DNA of 64,000 nt from Treponema vincentii (GTDB lineage: Bacteria; Spirochaetota; Spirochaetia; Treponematales; Treponemataceae). The DNA lies in the NCBI RefSeq assembly GCF_018336815.1, contig NZ_CP050497.1:1984001-2048000 (forward strand). The letters are read 5' to 3'. This document shows positions 41,871-51,702 of the stretch, piece by piece (position 1 is the first letter of the stretch; each line of letters starts with the position of its first letter). The translations under genes were made by a program, and so were the position numbers. The notes under the pieces were generated by a model. That model was not told the DNA's origin and ran no database searches. It saw only the letters and a program-made list of their open reading frames with translations.

Positions 41871-43634
41871 CTAAGATCGTAGTCCAGACTTCGTTCAAAT
41901 ATTTCAACTTTTTTCTCTGCCTGCTTCCGCGCAGCTTCGAGATCGTTGTTGTTCTCCCTCATAAACTCAGGATGAATAATATAAATTTTGATCTTGGGTT
42001 CGGTACCGCTTGGACGAATACTGACGATTGTTCCGTCTTCCATAAAATGCCGCAGTACATCACTTACAGGGATATATATATGCGTTGTCTTTTCGGGAGT
42101 ACGAGGATTGTAGTGAACTGAGTTCTTTACATCCCAAATAGTCCATACTTCTACACCGCCAATCTCTCTTAACGGAGACTTGCGGAGTTTTGCCATCATC
42201 TTATTCATAATTTCAACGCCTTCCGCACCCGGGAATACCTTATTGATGGTCTTTTCGCAGTAGAAGCCGTACTGTTTAAAAAGTTCGTCTAAACGATCTA
42301 ACAAACTCTTTCCTTGTTTACGCCAGTAAAGCGCCATTTCGGCACAGATGGCGGATGCCGCAATACCGTCTTTATCGCGGATTTCCATCCCGAAATTATA
42401 GCCGTAGCTTTCCTCAAAACCGAAAATATAGTGGTAGCCTTTTTTGGAAATCTCGTCAGCCTTATTGCAAATCCATTTAAATCCCGTCAAGCATTCAAAG
42501 GTTTCAACCCCATATTTTTCTGCAATGCGGTCACAGAGGCTTGATGTTACAATAGAACGCACAATAGCAGGCTTTTCAGGCATTACACCAAACTCTTTTT
42601 GCAGTAAGACAAAGATAGTCAGTAAAGAGCGCTCCCATCTGGTTACCGGTAATAAGGCGCATTTTTCCGTTTTCGTCTTTTACCGCCGAAGCGAAACGGT
42701 CTGCATCGGGGTCGGTAGCCATCAGAATGTCAGCTCCTTCTTTTTCCGCCAATTCAATCGCCATTTTTAATGCTGCAGGATCCTCGGGGTTAGGATAGCT
42801 CACTGTCGGGAAATTTCCGTCCGGTTCACGCTGTTCCGGCACGGTGATAATGTTAAAGCCCATATCGCCGAGCACTTTTTCAACATGCATCGCACCGGTG
42901 CCATGTAGCGGGGTGTAGACAATCTTTACGGACTTAGACATCTCTTTGATTAAATCGCCGCGGTGCAGCTTGGCTTTAACGCTTGCCCAATATTTTTCGT
43001 CTATCTCTTTATCGATAATGATGAGCTTACCGCTTTTAATCGCTTCGTCGCGGTTCATCATGTTAATTTTTTTAACCGCGTTTACTTTGTCGATAATCCC
43101 TTTATCGTGGGGCGGAATGACCTGTGCACCATCGTTCCAATAGGCTTTGTATCCGTTATACTGCGGCGGATTGTGAGAAGCGGTAACAACAACGCCGGTG
43201 TCGCAGCCGAGCTGCCGGATTGCATAGGAAAGCTCCGGTGTCGGGCGCAATGCCGAAAACAGGTACACGGTAAAACCGTTCGCCGCAAAGATGAGGGCGG
43301 TTGACTCTGCAAATACATCGGAATAGCGGCGCGAATCATACGCAATGACGGCCTTTAATTTTCCGCTTTTTGCTTTTTCCGGGAATGTTTCTATGATATA
43401 GTCAGCAAGTCCCTGTGTTGCCTTTTTAATCACCGTAGGATTCATCCGGTTTGTTCCGCCGCCGATAATTCCACGCAAACCGCCGGTACCGAATTCCAAT
43501 TGACGGTAAAAACGGTCAAACAGCTCTTTCTCATCGTTTTTTGCAATAAGTTCTTCCACTTCTTTTACGAATGCCGGATCGGTTTCTTCCGCCATATACT
43601 GCTTTGCATAGGTCAGAATGGTGTTACTATCCAT
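41867..43634 (-). CDS. Phosphoglucomutase/phosphomannomutase, frameshifted in an A5 run
   Basis: ATG 43634 after GAGGAG. Alpha-D-phosphohexomutase blocks: GGLRGIIGGGTNRMN, catalytic Ser in VVTASHNPPQYNGYKAYW, metal loop LMATDPDADRFASAV in the first frame, then sugar-binding GFEESYGYNFGMEIRDKDG and phosphate-binding SIRPSGTEPKIKIY in the second. The frames join at the five-base run 42596-42600; with one base fewer the text reads LTAKEFGVMPEKPAIV and gives 588 residues, normal for the long bacterial form. It interconverts glucose-1-P and glucose-6-P (or mannose phosphates). The indel may be a sequence error. Confidence 0.9.
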
Positions 43635-43780
43635 AAATCGAGTCTCCTCTCAATAATCAATATCAGAATATCTCTAAGGCATCTTTAAAAACTTGAATTG
43701 ATTGCGGATACCGCTACTGATTCAGTGTAACCTTTTTTTATAGATTACGCAAGGGAAAATCTTAGGGGTGTTAGAGCATA

Positions 43781-46669
43781 ATGCTTGAAAAAAAAGCGCT
43801 TTTGTGCTTTTATAGGCGCATGCGCGGACGTACTGTCTTTTTATATATTTACCTTATTATTGTTTTTACCGTGCTTGCTGCAGGCTCGGCGATGCTGGGC
43901 TACTTACTGGCCGAAACGGCTGCCGTAAAGCAAAGCGAACAATTTACCGCTTTTAATCCCGACTTACCGACACGGATACTAGATATACGCGGAGACTTGA
44001 TTACCGAATTTTCTTCCAACGAAAAGCGGGAAATTATCAAGTTTGAGCAAATACCGCCCGCCTTGATCAATGCGCTCCTCGTTCGTGAAGACCGTAGTTT
44101 TTATCGGCATCGCGGTTTTACCATGAAGGCGATTTTCCGTGCCATTATCGGAAAACTTACCCACAGAACACTCGGCGGCGGAAGTACCATTACGCAGCAA
44201 ATCGCGGGACTTTTATATTGCGACCGTACCGATATGAGCATTTCGCGGAAGATAAAAGAACTGTGGTGGGCAGTCCAGATGGAACGCCGGTACTCAAAAG
44301 ATGAAATCCTTGAACTCTATTTGAACAAAGTCTATTTCGGCGGAGGTACCTACGGCGTCAGCGCTGCCTGCCGTTTTTACTTCGGACATCCCGTAGCGGA
44401 AATTACCCCTGCAGAAGCGGCCGTACTGGTTATTCAACTATCGAATCCCGCCTATTACAATCCTTTTGAATACCCGAACCGCGTACAGGAACGGCAGGGC
44501 TACATCCTCGATGAGATGGTGCGCCTCGGCTATCTCACCAAAGAAGAACGCGACGAATCCTACGATGAGTATTGGGCGCACTTTGATTATACCCGTACCG
44601 CTTCGTCCGCATGGTTTAACCGCGAAGATAAAGCCCGTTGGTTTTCGGAATATGTACGCCGCCAGCTTGAAACGATGATGTACGGCACGATGGATTTTTA
44701 TTCCGACGGCTATATCGTGCATACCACCTGCGACCTGCGCCATCAGGCCGCTGCCGAAAAAGAGATGAGCGATTATATCCGCATCGCGAATACACGTGTA
44801 AAAAATACGCGGTCGCACCGCTTTGCGCAGAGCGAACTGTACAGCAACATCACTGCGCTCGTTTCGCTCGCCTTTAATATTCCGGCGCTCCATATCGATT
44901 CCGAACGGGTGCAGACAAAAACCCTTTCCTACTACCGCAGTGATTTAAATCCTATTGTCGATATGGCAGCGATGCTCTTCGGTTTAAACAACCTCAAAAT
45001 CACCGGCGCAAAAAGTACGGCAAAAGTACAAGACGAGCTTGCAAGAAAGACGGTTGAGGGAACGCTCATCTGTTTGGAAAATAATACCGGATACATTACG
45101 GCACTCGTCGGTGGAAGTAAATTCGACGAATCGAATCAGATGATTCGGGCGACACAGGGGCGCGTCCAGCCGGGTAGTTCATTTAAGCCGCTTCTGTATT
45201 CCGCAGCTTTCGACACCAAATTGATTACACCGGCAACCGTGCTGGAAGATACACCGCAGGTATTTCAAAACCAGAGCGGCGTTCCATATATCCCCAATAA
45301 CTATGCAGGGCATTGGCAGGGTACCGTTCTGGCATGGAGAGCGCTTGCAAAGTCGCTGAATATCCCCGCGATTAAGGTGCTTGATACTATCGGCTTCGAC
45401 GCAGCAATTACCCGCTCCGCCGCACTGCTCGGCATCACCGATCAAGATGAAATAGACCGCACGTTCCCGCGGCTATACCCGCTTGCACTCGGCGTTATCA
45501 GCGTTGCGCCCGTTCAGATGGCAAAGGCGTTTGCCGTTTTTGCAAATCAGGGGCGGCGGGTTGACCCCATTGCCATCCGCACCGTCGAAAACCGCAATGG
45601 TACAATTGTGATGGATCCCGAACGGGATTTACGGTTAGAACAGCGGCGGCGAGGAAATGCGATGCAAGTTATCAGCCCCCAAAATGCCTATCTTATGACT
45701 TCGGTACTGAAGAGAACGGTTACCGAAGGGACGCTCGCGTATGCTTCAAGCAGCGGTTCAAAGTTCCGGTATAAAGATAAAACAACGGGAAAATACTTTT
45801 CTATGCCTGTTGCGGGTAAAACCGGCACAACCCAGAACTGGTCTGACGCATGGACAATCGGCTTTTCTCCGTATTATACCGCCGCGGTTTGGTTCGGCTA
45901 TGATAAGGGTGGACAGTCGCTCGGTCTTGATAACACGGGGGCGACGCTCGCAGGCCCTCCGTGGGCAAACTTTATGAAGGCAATCCATGAAGATATGCCG
46001 TATCGGGATTTTATTCGACCCGAAACAGGATTAACCGCCGTATCGGTTTGTTCAAAATCCGGAATGCTGCAAACGCCCTACTGCAACGAAGGCACGGTAT
46101 CGCTCTACTTTTTATCGGGTACGGAACCGACGGAGGCGTGTACCTATCATGAAGCAAACAATGTACTGCTGGAAATTGCCAAAGACCGCCTACGCAAAAG
46201 TAATTACAGTACCGGACAAACGCCGGTTGACATTATTAAAACGGATGTACTCATTGACCCGCGTATTTTTGAAGATCCTGAACCGAGTAAACAAAGACGG
46301 AGAGGAAATACTTCCTATACGACAGATTCGTTTATAACCGATGAGCTTATAACGCCCTCCGGCACAGACAACACTTTTGAATCTAATCCATACTTACGCT
46401 CAGGTGAAGATGAGTCATCCATAGATCAGACGCCGACGCTCACTCCGCAACAAGAACAAAATGCAGCAACTCAACAGGGGCAGACTTCGGGAACATCAGG
46501 AGTGGGCAATACGTTGCAGCCGCCGATTCCTCAAACTCATTTGGAAACTATCGACGAGGGAACTCCGCTACCGTCTTTCCCGCCTGCAGAATCCAACCCG
46601 ACCGGCTCCGAAACACAGGAACAAAACAACGGAGCGATACAGGAGGAAGGTATTAACCCGTGGCTATAA
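43781..46669 (+). CDS. Class A penicillin-binding protein (PBP1A-like)
   Basis: 962 residues. A cytoplasmic stub and membrane helix (FLYIYLIIVFTVLAAGSAMLGYLL) precede the GT51 transglycosylase (LLVREDRSFYRHRGF, GGGSTITQQIAGLLY, ELYLNKVYFGGGTYGVSAACRFYFG). The transpeptidase has the active Ser in PGSSFKPL (about residue 465) and the KTGTTQNWSDAW box (about 680). The last 130 residues are Gln/Pro/Thr/Ser-rich and probably disordered. It polymerises and cross-links peptidoglycan in the periplasm. It ends 24 bases before the dCMP deaminase. Confidence 0.94.
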   Translation: MLEKKALLCFYRRMRGRTVFLYIYLIIVFTVLAAGSAMLGYLLAETAAVKQSEQFTAFNPDLPTRILDIRGDLITEFSSNEKREIIKFEQIPPALINALLVREDRSFYRHRGFTMKAIFRAIIGKLTHRTLGGGSTITQQIAGLLYCDRTDMSISRKIKELWWAVQMERRYSKDEILELYLNKVYFGGGTYGVSAACRFYFGHPVAEITPAEAAVLVIQLSNPAYYNPFEYPNRVQERQGYILDEMVRLGYLTKEERDESYDEYWAHFDYTRTASSAWFNREDKARWFSEYVRRQLETMMYGTMDFYSDGYIVHTTCDLRHQAAAEKEMSDYIRIANTRVKNTRSHRFAQSELYSNITALVSLAFNIPALHIDSERVQTKTLSYYRSDLNPIVDMAAMLFGLNNLKITGAKSTAKVQDELARKTVEGTLICLENNTGYITALVGGSKFDESNQMIRATQGRVQPGSSFKPLLYSAAFDTKLITPATVLEDTPQVFQNQSGVPYIPNNYAGHWQGTVLAWRALAKSLNIPAIKVLDTIGFDAAITRSAALLGITDQDEIDRTFPRLYPLALGVISVAPVQMAKAFAVFANQGRRVDPIAIRTVENRNGTIVMDPERDLRLEQRRRGNAMQVISPQNAYLMTSVLKRTVTEGTLAYASSSGSKFRYKDKTTGKYFSMPVAGKTGTTQNWSDAWTIGFSPYYTAAVWFGYDKGGQSLGLDNTGATLAGPPWANFMKAIHEDMPYRDFIRPETGLTAVSVCSKSGMLQTPYCNEGTVSLYFLSGTEPTEACTYHEANNVLLEIAKDRLRKSNYSTGQTPVDIIKTDVLIDPRIFEDPEPSKQRRRGNTSYTTDSFITDELITPSGTDNTFESNPYLRSGEDESSIDQTPTLTPQQEQNAATQQGQTSGTSGVGNTLQPPIPQTHLETIDEGTPLPSFPPAESNPTGSETQEQNNGAIQEEGINPWL

Positions 46670-46693
46670 GGGAATTTTCTAAAAGGATAAAAC

Positions 46694-47185
46694 ATGAGTG
46701 AACAGCCGTACGTCCGCCCGACATGGGATGAATATTTTATGGAAGTCTGCCGCGCAATTGCAAAACGTGCAACCTGCGATAGAGGCAGATCGGGATGCGT
46801 TATTGCTCGAGATAACCAACTCTTAGTTACCGGCTATGTGGGCGCACCCCGCGGATTACCCCATTGCGATGATGTCGGACATCAATTTAAAAAAGTGCAG
46901 CACGAAGACGGCACCATAAGCCAACACTGCGTCCGCACCGTCCATGCGGAGCAGAATGCAATTTGCCAAGCAGCAAAACGGGGAATCAGCATCGACGGTG
47001 CAACACTCTACTGCAAAATGACCCCGTGCCGGACATGCGCAATGCTCATTATCAACTGCGGTATCAAACGAGTTATTGCTGAAAAACGATATCACGACAG
47101 CGCCGACTCAATCGAGATGTTCAAACAGGCGGGCGTTACCCTTGAGCATTTGAGTGATACTATCGAAGAATATCAAGGCCAATAA
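46694..47185 (+). CDS. Deoxycytidylate (dCMP) deaminase
   Basis: 163 residues. The zinc-dependent deaminase signature is complete: VHAEQNAICQAAKRG (His and catalytic Glu) and MTPCRTCAMLIINCG (two Cys). The GYVGAPRGLPHCDDVG and dimer loops match the ComEB/dCMP deaminase group rather than cytidine or tRNA deaminases. It makes dUMP for thymidylate synthesis. AAGGA ribosome site upstream. Confidence 0.92.
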   Translation: MSEQPYVRPTWDEYFMEVCRAIAKRATCDRGRSGCVIARDNQLLVTGYVGAPRGLPHCDDVGHQFKKVQHEDGTISQHCVRTVHAEQNAICQAAKRGISIDGATLYCKMTPCRTCAMLIINCGIKRVIAEKRYHDSADSIEMFKQAGVTLEHLSDTIEEYQGQ

Positions 47186-47220
47186 TACTTTTGAAAATAT
47201 ACGGCACATCTGCGTTGTCT

Positions 47221-47254
47221 TGCCAAAAGTGTACATCCTTGTACACTTTTGGCA
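47221..47254. repeat. GTGTACA palindrome, copy 1
   Basis: TGCCAAAAGTGTACA (47221-47235), loop TCCT, TGTACACTTTTGGCA (47240-47254): a perfect 15-bp stem. It is followed by CAGCGAGTTTC, shared with copy 2 as CAGCGAGCTTC. Confidence 0.75.
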
Positions 47255-47413
47255 GCGAGTTTCAGCTGACGCTAAAACATCGCTTCTGTTTAAACCAGCG
47301 ACATCCTTGCCGCTTCTGAATATCCTCAACGTATCATCTCCACCACGGATGGTGGTGGTTCTAGTCAGTAATGTGCCTGCGGGTGTTTTTTGTACGTTAC
47401 TAGCGTCTGCATC

Positions 47414-47445
47414 GTTAAAAGTGTACATCCGTGTACACTTTTAAC
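47414..47445. repeat. GTGTACA palindrome, copy 2
   Basis: GTTAAAAGTGTACA (47414-47427), loop TCCG, TGTACACTTTTAAC (47432-47445): a perfect 14-bp stem. The outer pairs differ from copy 1 on both arms (TT/AA against CC/GG), so pairing is conserved while sequence changes. Confidence 0.75.
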
Positions 47446-47696
47446 AGCGAGCTTCGAGTGAGCGCGAAACTTGATACTAAAAAGAGAAGTTTTTTGGGAA
47501 GATTTACCCCTTAAACAGTAGTTAATAGCACACAAGAAAGCATCATTGATTAAAAAATCGTTACAGCTTTTTCTACACTTGTTTTTTCTATATCGTTATC
47601 GTACACCGTATTGATAAAAAGTCAGCCCGACAGTTTTTATACCTCGTCCTCCGGCAAGGATAAGGACGGTAATTGTTTATATGTCAATCACTTGCA

Positions 47697-47723
47697 TTGA
47701 CTTTTTCCCCTTTGGATTATACT
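47697..47723 (+). promoter_or_regulatory. Candidate promoter of the large lipoprotein gene
   Basis: TTGACT (47697-47702) and TATACT (47718-47723) with a short 15-base spacer, about 80 bases before ATG 47803. A GGAGGAAG ribosome site precedes that ATG. Confidence 0.4.
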
Positions 47724-47802
47724 TATAGTGATTTTAGAGTATGCGAAATAACACCGCATTATGTAGGTAATACTGCCTTTATTTTAGAAACGGAGGAAGA
47801 AA

Positions 47803-50376
47803 ATGAAAAAGATTACAATATTTTTTATCGCAGTAAGTTTCTTGTTTATTTCCTGTGGGCAGGCAGCCTTTGGTAAACCGGAGGCTCCGCAGGGCTACGG
47901 GACGGTGATTATCGGAATTGCCGGGAATGGCGTAAGCCGTGCGGTTGGCTCAAACGGCTTACCGCTTCTCAATAATTCCCAAATGACCATAAAGGTTACG
48001 AAGGATGATGGAACGTCTATTACGGAAAAACACTTTGCCGAAAGTGCTCCTAAAACCATGTCCTTAACGTTGCCGGTCGGCGAAAAAATCGTCGTAAAGA
48101 TTAGTGTTGAAAACGTTTCGGCTCGATGGTCGGGCGAAAAACAGCACGAGGTTACTTCCGGCACCAATACCGTCAGCGTTAAGCTTAAAAAAGCTGCCGC
48201 TGCTTTAAACAGACTCCTGTTCGGTACTAATAAGCCCCATGGATCCCATTCAGGCGGTGTAAATGATTACACATTCACGTTGAAAATAGGTTCAAAGGAA
48301 GTAAAGAAAGAGCACATTAAATATCATAACCTTTGCCGCGACAATAAAGGTAGAACCTATCTTGCATATCAAGAAAGCAGCAATAGTATACTAGAACGTT
48401 ACACGAGCGAGAGTGATAAAGAAACTAAAACCTTTACCCTGCCGGAAAACTGTCATAGACCGGCGCTTGCAAGCGATCATGCAACAGGTGCAGTCTACCT
48501 TGTTGCAAAAGACGGCTTGAATATGAAGCTGTATAGAATAAACGAAGCCGGCGGCTCGCCTATAGAATTGATGGGAGCGTCTCTCGGGTATCTAACCGGC
48601 TATGCCGTATATAATAATGTACTCATCGCCTCAGGATATGGAATGGTAGGTCCGGAATTAAAAATGTACCGCATAACCGAAGATACCGTTTCCGAAATTA
48701 CGCTTTCCGCTCAGCCCGATTTACGCGAAGATACAAAGATTACATTAGAGGTGTCGGCGGGGTGGTTACATGGGACGATAAACGGCCTTTACATGACTGC
48801 CGATACCCTCTATGTTCTTTTTTCTAAATGTCAAACCATTCCGGACTCCTTTTCCTTAGGAGGTATTGTCAAATACTCATATTCGGCTGACGGCACAACC
48901 GCTTCGATAAGCAATCCTGTCCGCATCGGTATTGCAAATGACCATACTTCTGACGGAAACGATATTTACCCTACCGAAGAAAGCAACTTCTACGGCCCCG
49001 TAAAGGTAGTCGGTTTTGATGAAGAAAACCTCTACATAGCCGATGACGGCGTAACGTTCGAGTATCAAAAAGGAAAGCCCCGTATTATCGCAAACAAAAA
49101 CCGTATTGCAACGCTTAATAAAGGAAGCAATGCGCTTACCTTTAATGATGCCCCAAGCGGGATTACTTGGCTGGGCGAAAATCCTGTATGGACAGGTGTA
49201 AGTACAAAGACCATCGTCTGGAAAAAGAATGCTGCCGGTTTCGACTATTATCAGCTCAATTCAGCCGCTGATGCACTCACGGCAGAAACTGAACTTGCTA
49301 ATTCAACATCATCCAGCAGTCGTTTTACCGATGTGTTTTGCTTTGACGAAGCCGGAAACTTCTACATAGTACGATATAAAACCGGAGGCTACCGTATATG
49401 CCGCTTTGAGCTGAAAGATGACGGCAGCTATGATAGCAGCGTAACTGTAAGTACATCATCATTATCCGATCAACCGACCGCCATTGCCATTGACATATCG
49501 GGCAGTGTAAAAAAGGATGGTCAATCGGTAAACGCCTTGTATTACAGCTATAATGGCAGTGATAAATCATACATCAAACGGCTTACATGGGCGAAGAACG
49601 ATCCATTTTCTTCCGCTGCGGAGGATAATAGTTTCGCCGGCAGCGGCACTTTTGGAGGGCCTCAAGATGTTGGCAATAACAAAACACGCTTTACCGCGCT
49701 TGCAGCAGATAAAAACGGCTTCTTTGTTGCTCTAAAAAAAGAGACCGGGTATTCGGGGTATACTGTTAGAGTGCAAAAATATACGCATGTCGACGGCAGC
49801 GCAGTCGGTGGTGCAATTAATGTTCTCGGTGAGGTAACCAACGCTTCAACTTGGTCAAGACCGGGAGATTTAACCGCTCTGCATATACAAGAAGGTATTT
49901 TATACGGTCTAACGGCAGTACAGTACCGCTATGAATATGACGAGACTGATCCATCTAATACATATTACAAAAAAGACTCTATTTCAGGGAAACTCATGAA
50001 AATAGGCAGTTCTACAGCCGATTTTTCCGGAAATGCAGAGGTTCTTCACACTACGGAATTGCCGAGGGATAAAATTCACATTCTTACCCCTGAGGCCGAT
50101 GAGAAAAGAAAAGAAGGCGGCAAATTTGCACCTTACCGGTTTATTGCCGTCATGCCGAAAAAACTCATCATTGCCTCTGACGGTTTTTGGGGGTACATTA
50201 CCAGTCTAAGTGCTCCAAATACTGATGATGTTGAACAATTCCATTTTATATGGGATTTTGGTATAAAGGATGACGGTTCACTTGAAGGCACGCCTCAATC
50301 GACAAAAACCGATTCCGCTATTGAGTTTTCAAAAACACTTGCGAGACCTTCCGGTTGCGGTTATGAGTGGAAATAA
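47803..50376 (+). CDS. Large lipoprotein of unknown function
   Basis: 857 residues. Lipoprotein signal MKKITIFFIAVSFLFISC (lipid on Cys18). Residues 30-130 form a small beta domain (GYGTVIIGIAGNGVSRAV, LTLPVGEKIVVKISVENV). The remaining 700 residues have repeating beta-strand stretches that return to phrases such as GRTYLAYQ, GAVYLVAKDG, NLYIADDGV and NFYIVRY, as in beta-propellers. No catalytic motif was recognised. It is exported and membrane-anchored, perhaps surface-exposed. Its TAA overlaps the ATG of the glycosyltransferase (TAATG), so the two are translationally coupled. No family can be named safely. Confidence 0.8.
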   Translation: MKKITIFFIAVSFLFISCGQAAFGKPEAPQGYGTVIIGIAGNGVSRAVGSNGLPLLNNSQMTIKVTKDDGTSITEKHFAESAPKTMSLTLPVGEKIVVKISVENVSARWSGEKQHEVTSGTNTVSVKLKKAAAALNRLLFGTNKPHGSHSGGVNDYTFTLKIGSKEVKKEHIKYHNLCRDNKGRTYLAYQESSNSILERYTSESDKETKTFTLPENCHRPALASDHATGAVYLVAKDGLNMKLYRINEAGGSPIELMGASLGYLTGYAVYNNVLIASGYGMVGPELKMYRITEDTVSEITLSAQPDLREDTKITLEVSAGWLHGTINGLYMTADTLYVLFSKCQTIPDSFSLGGIVKYSYSADGTTASISNPVRIGIANDHTSDGNDIYPTEESNFYGPVKVVGFDEENLYIADDGVTFEYQKGKPRIIANKNRIATLNKGSNALTFNDAPSGITWLGENPVWTGVSTKTIVWKKNAAGFDYYQLNSAADALTAETELANSTSSSSRFTDVFCFDEAGNFYIVRYKTGGYRICRFELKDDGSYDSSVTVSTSSLSDQPTAIAIDISGSVKKDGQSVNALYYSYNGSDKSYIKRLTWAKNDPFSSAAEDNSFAGSGTFGGPQDVGNNKTRFTALAADKNGFFVALKKETGYSGYTVRVQKYTHVDGSAVGGAINVLGEVTNASTWSRPGDLTALHIQEGILYGLTAVQYRYEYDETDPSNTYYKKDSISGKLMKIGSSTADFSGNAEVLHTTELPRDKIHILTPEADEKRKEGGKFAPYRFIAVMPKKLIIASDGFWGYITSLSAPNTDDVEQFHFIWDFGIKDDGSLEGTPQSTKTDSAIEFSKTLARPSGCGYEWK

Positions 50377-51419
50377 TGACGGCTCTTATCAGTCTTTCCG
50401 TTCCGGTCTACGGAACGGAAAGATCTCTTCCTGCGCTGCTGGATAGCGTGTTAGCGCAGGAGTCCTTGCCGGCGGATACAAAGGCGGGGGGCTTGCCGGT
50501 TGAAGTTATCATCGTAAACGACGGCAGCCCCGCCGGCGGCTCCTTGCCTACAATCCTTAAACCTTATAAGAAGAAATTCAAAGCCGCCGGTATTCCTCTT
50601 ATTCTTTTGGAACACTCTAAAAATCTTGGACTGGTTGAAGCCCGCCGCACTGCCGTACAAGCCGCCTCCGGAACCTACCTCTGCTTTGCGGATTCCGACG
50701 ATACCCTTCCGCCGGATGCTCTTTTGCATTTGTACAATGGACTGCTTGCTTCAGGTACCGGTTCCCTTGCGGATGCCGCCGATATCATCCACGGTACGGC
50801 GGAGTATAAGACCGACTTTTCCGATGAGGAAGCTCCGCTTTACAAAGAAGCCTCCCTTGCCGAAATGGAAGAAAATATAAAAAAGGTTCATATAGGTCTT
50901 TTGGAAGGAGATGAACTTCTAAATTCTTTTTTACTAAAAGGAGAGCTATCAAGTTTTTTATGGGCAAAGCTCTTCCGTACCGAGGCGGTTAAGGCTGCTT
51001 TTGCAGATATTCCTCACACATTTTGCACGATGGGCGAAGACTTTCTTATTTACTTTTTTATCCTGCTCCATGCCCGCTCCTATTTCGGAATAGAAGACAT
51101 CGTGTATAACTATCATATAGGCACGGGCATAAGCTCCAACCGAGAAATAAAAGACCTCGCCCGCTGGGAAAGGGCTTGCACGGCAGCCTCGGTCTTTGCC
51201 GTAATCTTTTCGTATCTTGAAGAACACCCCTTGAGCGCCCCCAATGCCGAAAAGCTGACCGCAGCCCTGCAAAACCGCTGTAAAATAGCCTTACTGCAAA
51301 ACCTCCGCCACTTAAAGCGTGTTATTCCCTCCCTTCGCGGTGACGCTTACACAATCCTCTGCGATTACTGGGGCGAGGAGTATGTAAACGCTGCGGAAAA
51401 AGCGAGTCTTTTGAGTTGA
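50376..51419 (+). CDS. Family 2 glycosyltransferase
   Basis: 347 residues from ATG 50376. GT2 core: LISLSVPVYGTERSLPALLDSVLAQ, VEVIIVNDGSPAGG (nucleotide Asp), NLGLVEARRTAVQAASGTYLCFADSDD (DxD). The C-terminal half is less conserved, and a later stretch (KLFRTEAV, TMGEDFLIYFF) is typical of transferases adding sugar to envelope polymers. No membrane helices. Start overlaps the lipoprotein stop by one base, so it may glycosylate that lipoprotein or work in the same pathway; this is inference. Confidence 0.85.
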   Translation: MTALISLSVPVYGTERSLPALLDSVLAQESLPADTKAGGLPVEVIIVNDGSPAGGSLPTILKPYKKKFKAAGIPLILLEHSKNLGLVEARRTAVQAASGTYLCFADSDDTLPPDALLHLYNGLLASGTGSLADAADIIHGTAEYKTDFSDEEAPLYKEASLAEMEENIKKVHIGLLEGDELLNSFLLKGELSSFLWAKLFRTEAVKAAFADIPHTFCTMGEDFLIYFFILLHARSYFGIEDIVYNYHIGTGISSNREIKDLARWERACTAASVFAVIFSYLEEHPLSAPNAEKLTAALQNRCKIALLQNLRHLKRVIPSLRGDAYTILCDYWGEEYVNAAEKASLLS

Positions 51420-51420
51420 G

Positions 51421-51690
51421 CAATGCAACCGCTTTTTCTATTGCAGAGGAATCAATGCCTTCCCGCTGCGCCTGTTCAAAATCAACACCCCTGACGCAGA
51501 GCGTTGCCGAAAAATGGCAGGTATTAAACCCTCAGCACGAATAAGCGGCAAGAGCCGCAGCATCTTCGGGATGTTCTTCGATATGCAATATTGCGGGCAT
51601 ACTTTTTTTCCCTTCCACAATATCGTCGCCCAACTCCTGAACACCGTTTCGTACACGGCAACCGCATCGAAAATACTTTAAGCGGTTGCC
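51421..51690 (-). pseudogene. Relic resembling the C-terminus of a polyprenyl diphosphate synthase
   Basis: On the minus strand one frame reads VQELGDDIVEGKKSMPAILH, an EHPEDAAALAAY stretch, then a stop. Past the stop the same frame gives VDFEQAQREGIDSSAIEKAV, like the end of isoprenyl synthases. Upstream the similarity passes to another frame (AVAVYETVF). The N-terminal two-thirds, including the first DDxxD, is absent. It is wedged between the glycosyltransferase and the MATE gene. Assignment is tentative. Confidence 0.4.
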
Positions 51691-51702
51691 TGACTGTAAG
51701 TG

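Larger units (their letters stand above)
47186..47802. other. 617-bp intergenic region with several strong hairpins and no gene
   Basis: No coding region is convincing here. Beside the twin GTGTACA palindromes (listed separately) it holds CCACCAC (47340-47346) / GTGGTGG (47352-47358) and AGTAATGT (47367-47374) / ACGTTACT (47394-47401). The last 150 bases are AT-rich and carry a candidate promoter for the next gene. The density of hairpins in 47221-47445 would suit a structured RNA or a mobile relic. Confidence 0.55.

Noticed and set aside
47414-47445. Integron attC site (T. denticola carries a chromosomal integron)
   Set aside because: The GTT...AAC ends face the wrong way for RYYYAAC/GTTRRRY sites, the unit is too short, and no cassette-like gene lies between.
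51438-51656. 72-codon minus-strand frame as a real gene
   Set aside because: It starts without a ribosome site and the protein-like text is in another frame, which is itself broken; treated as a relic.
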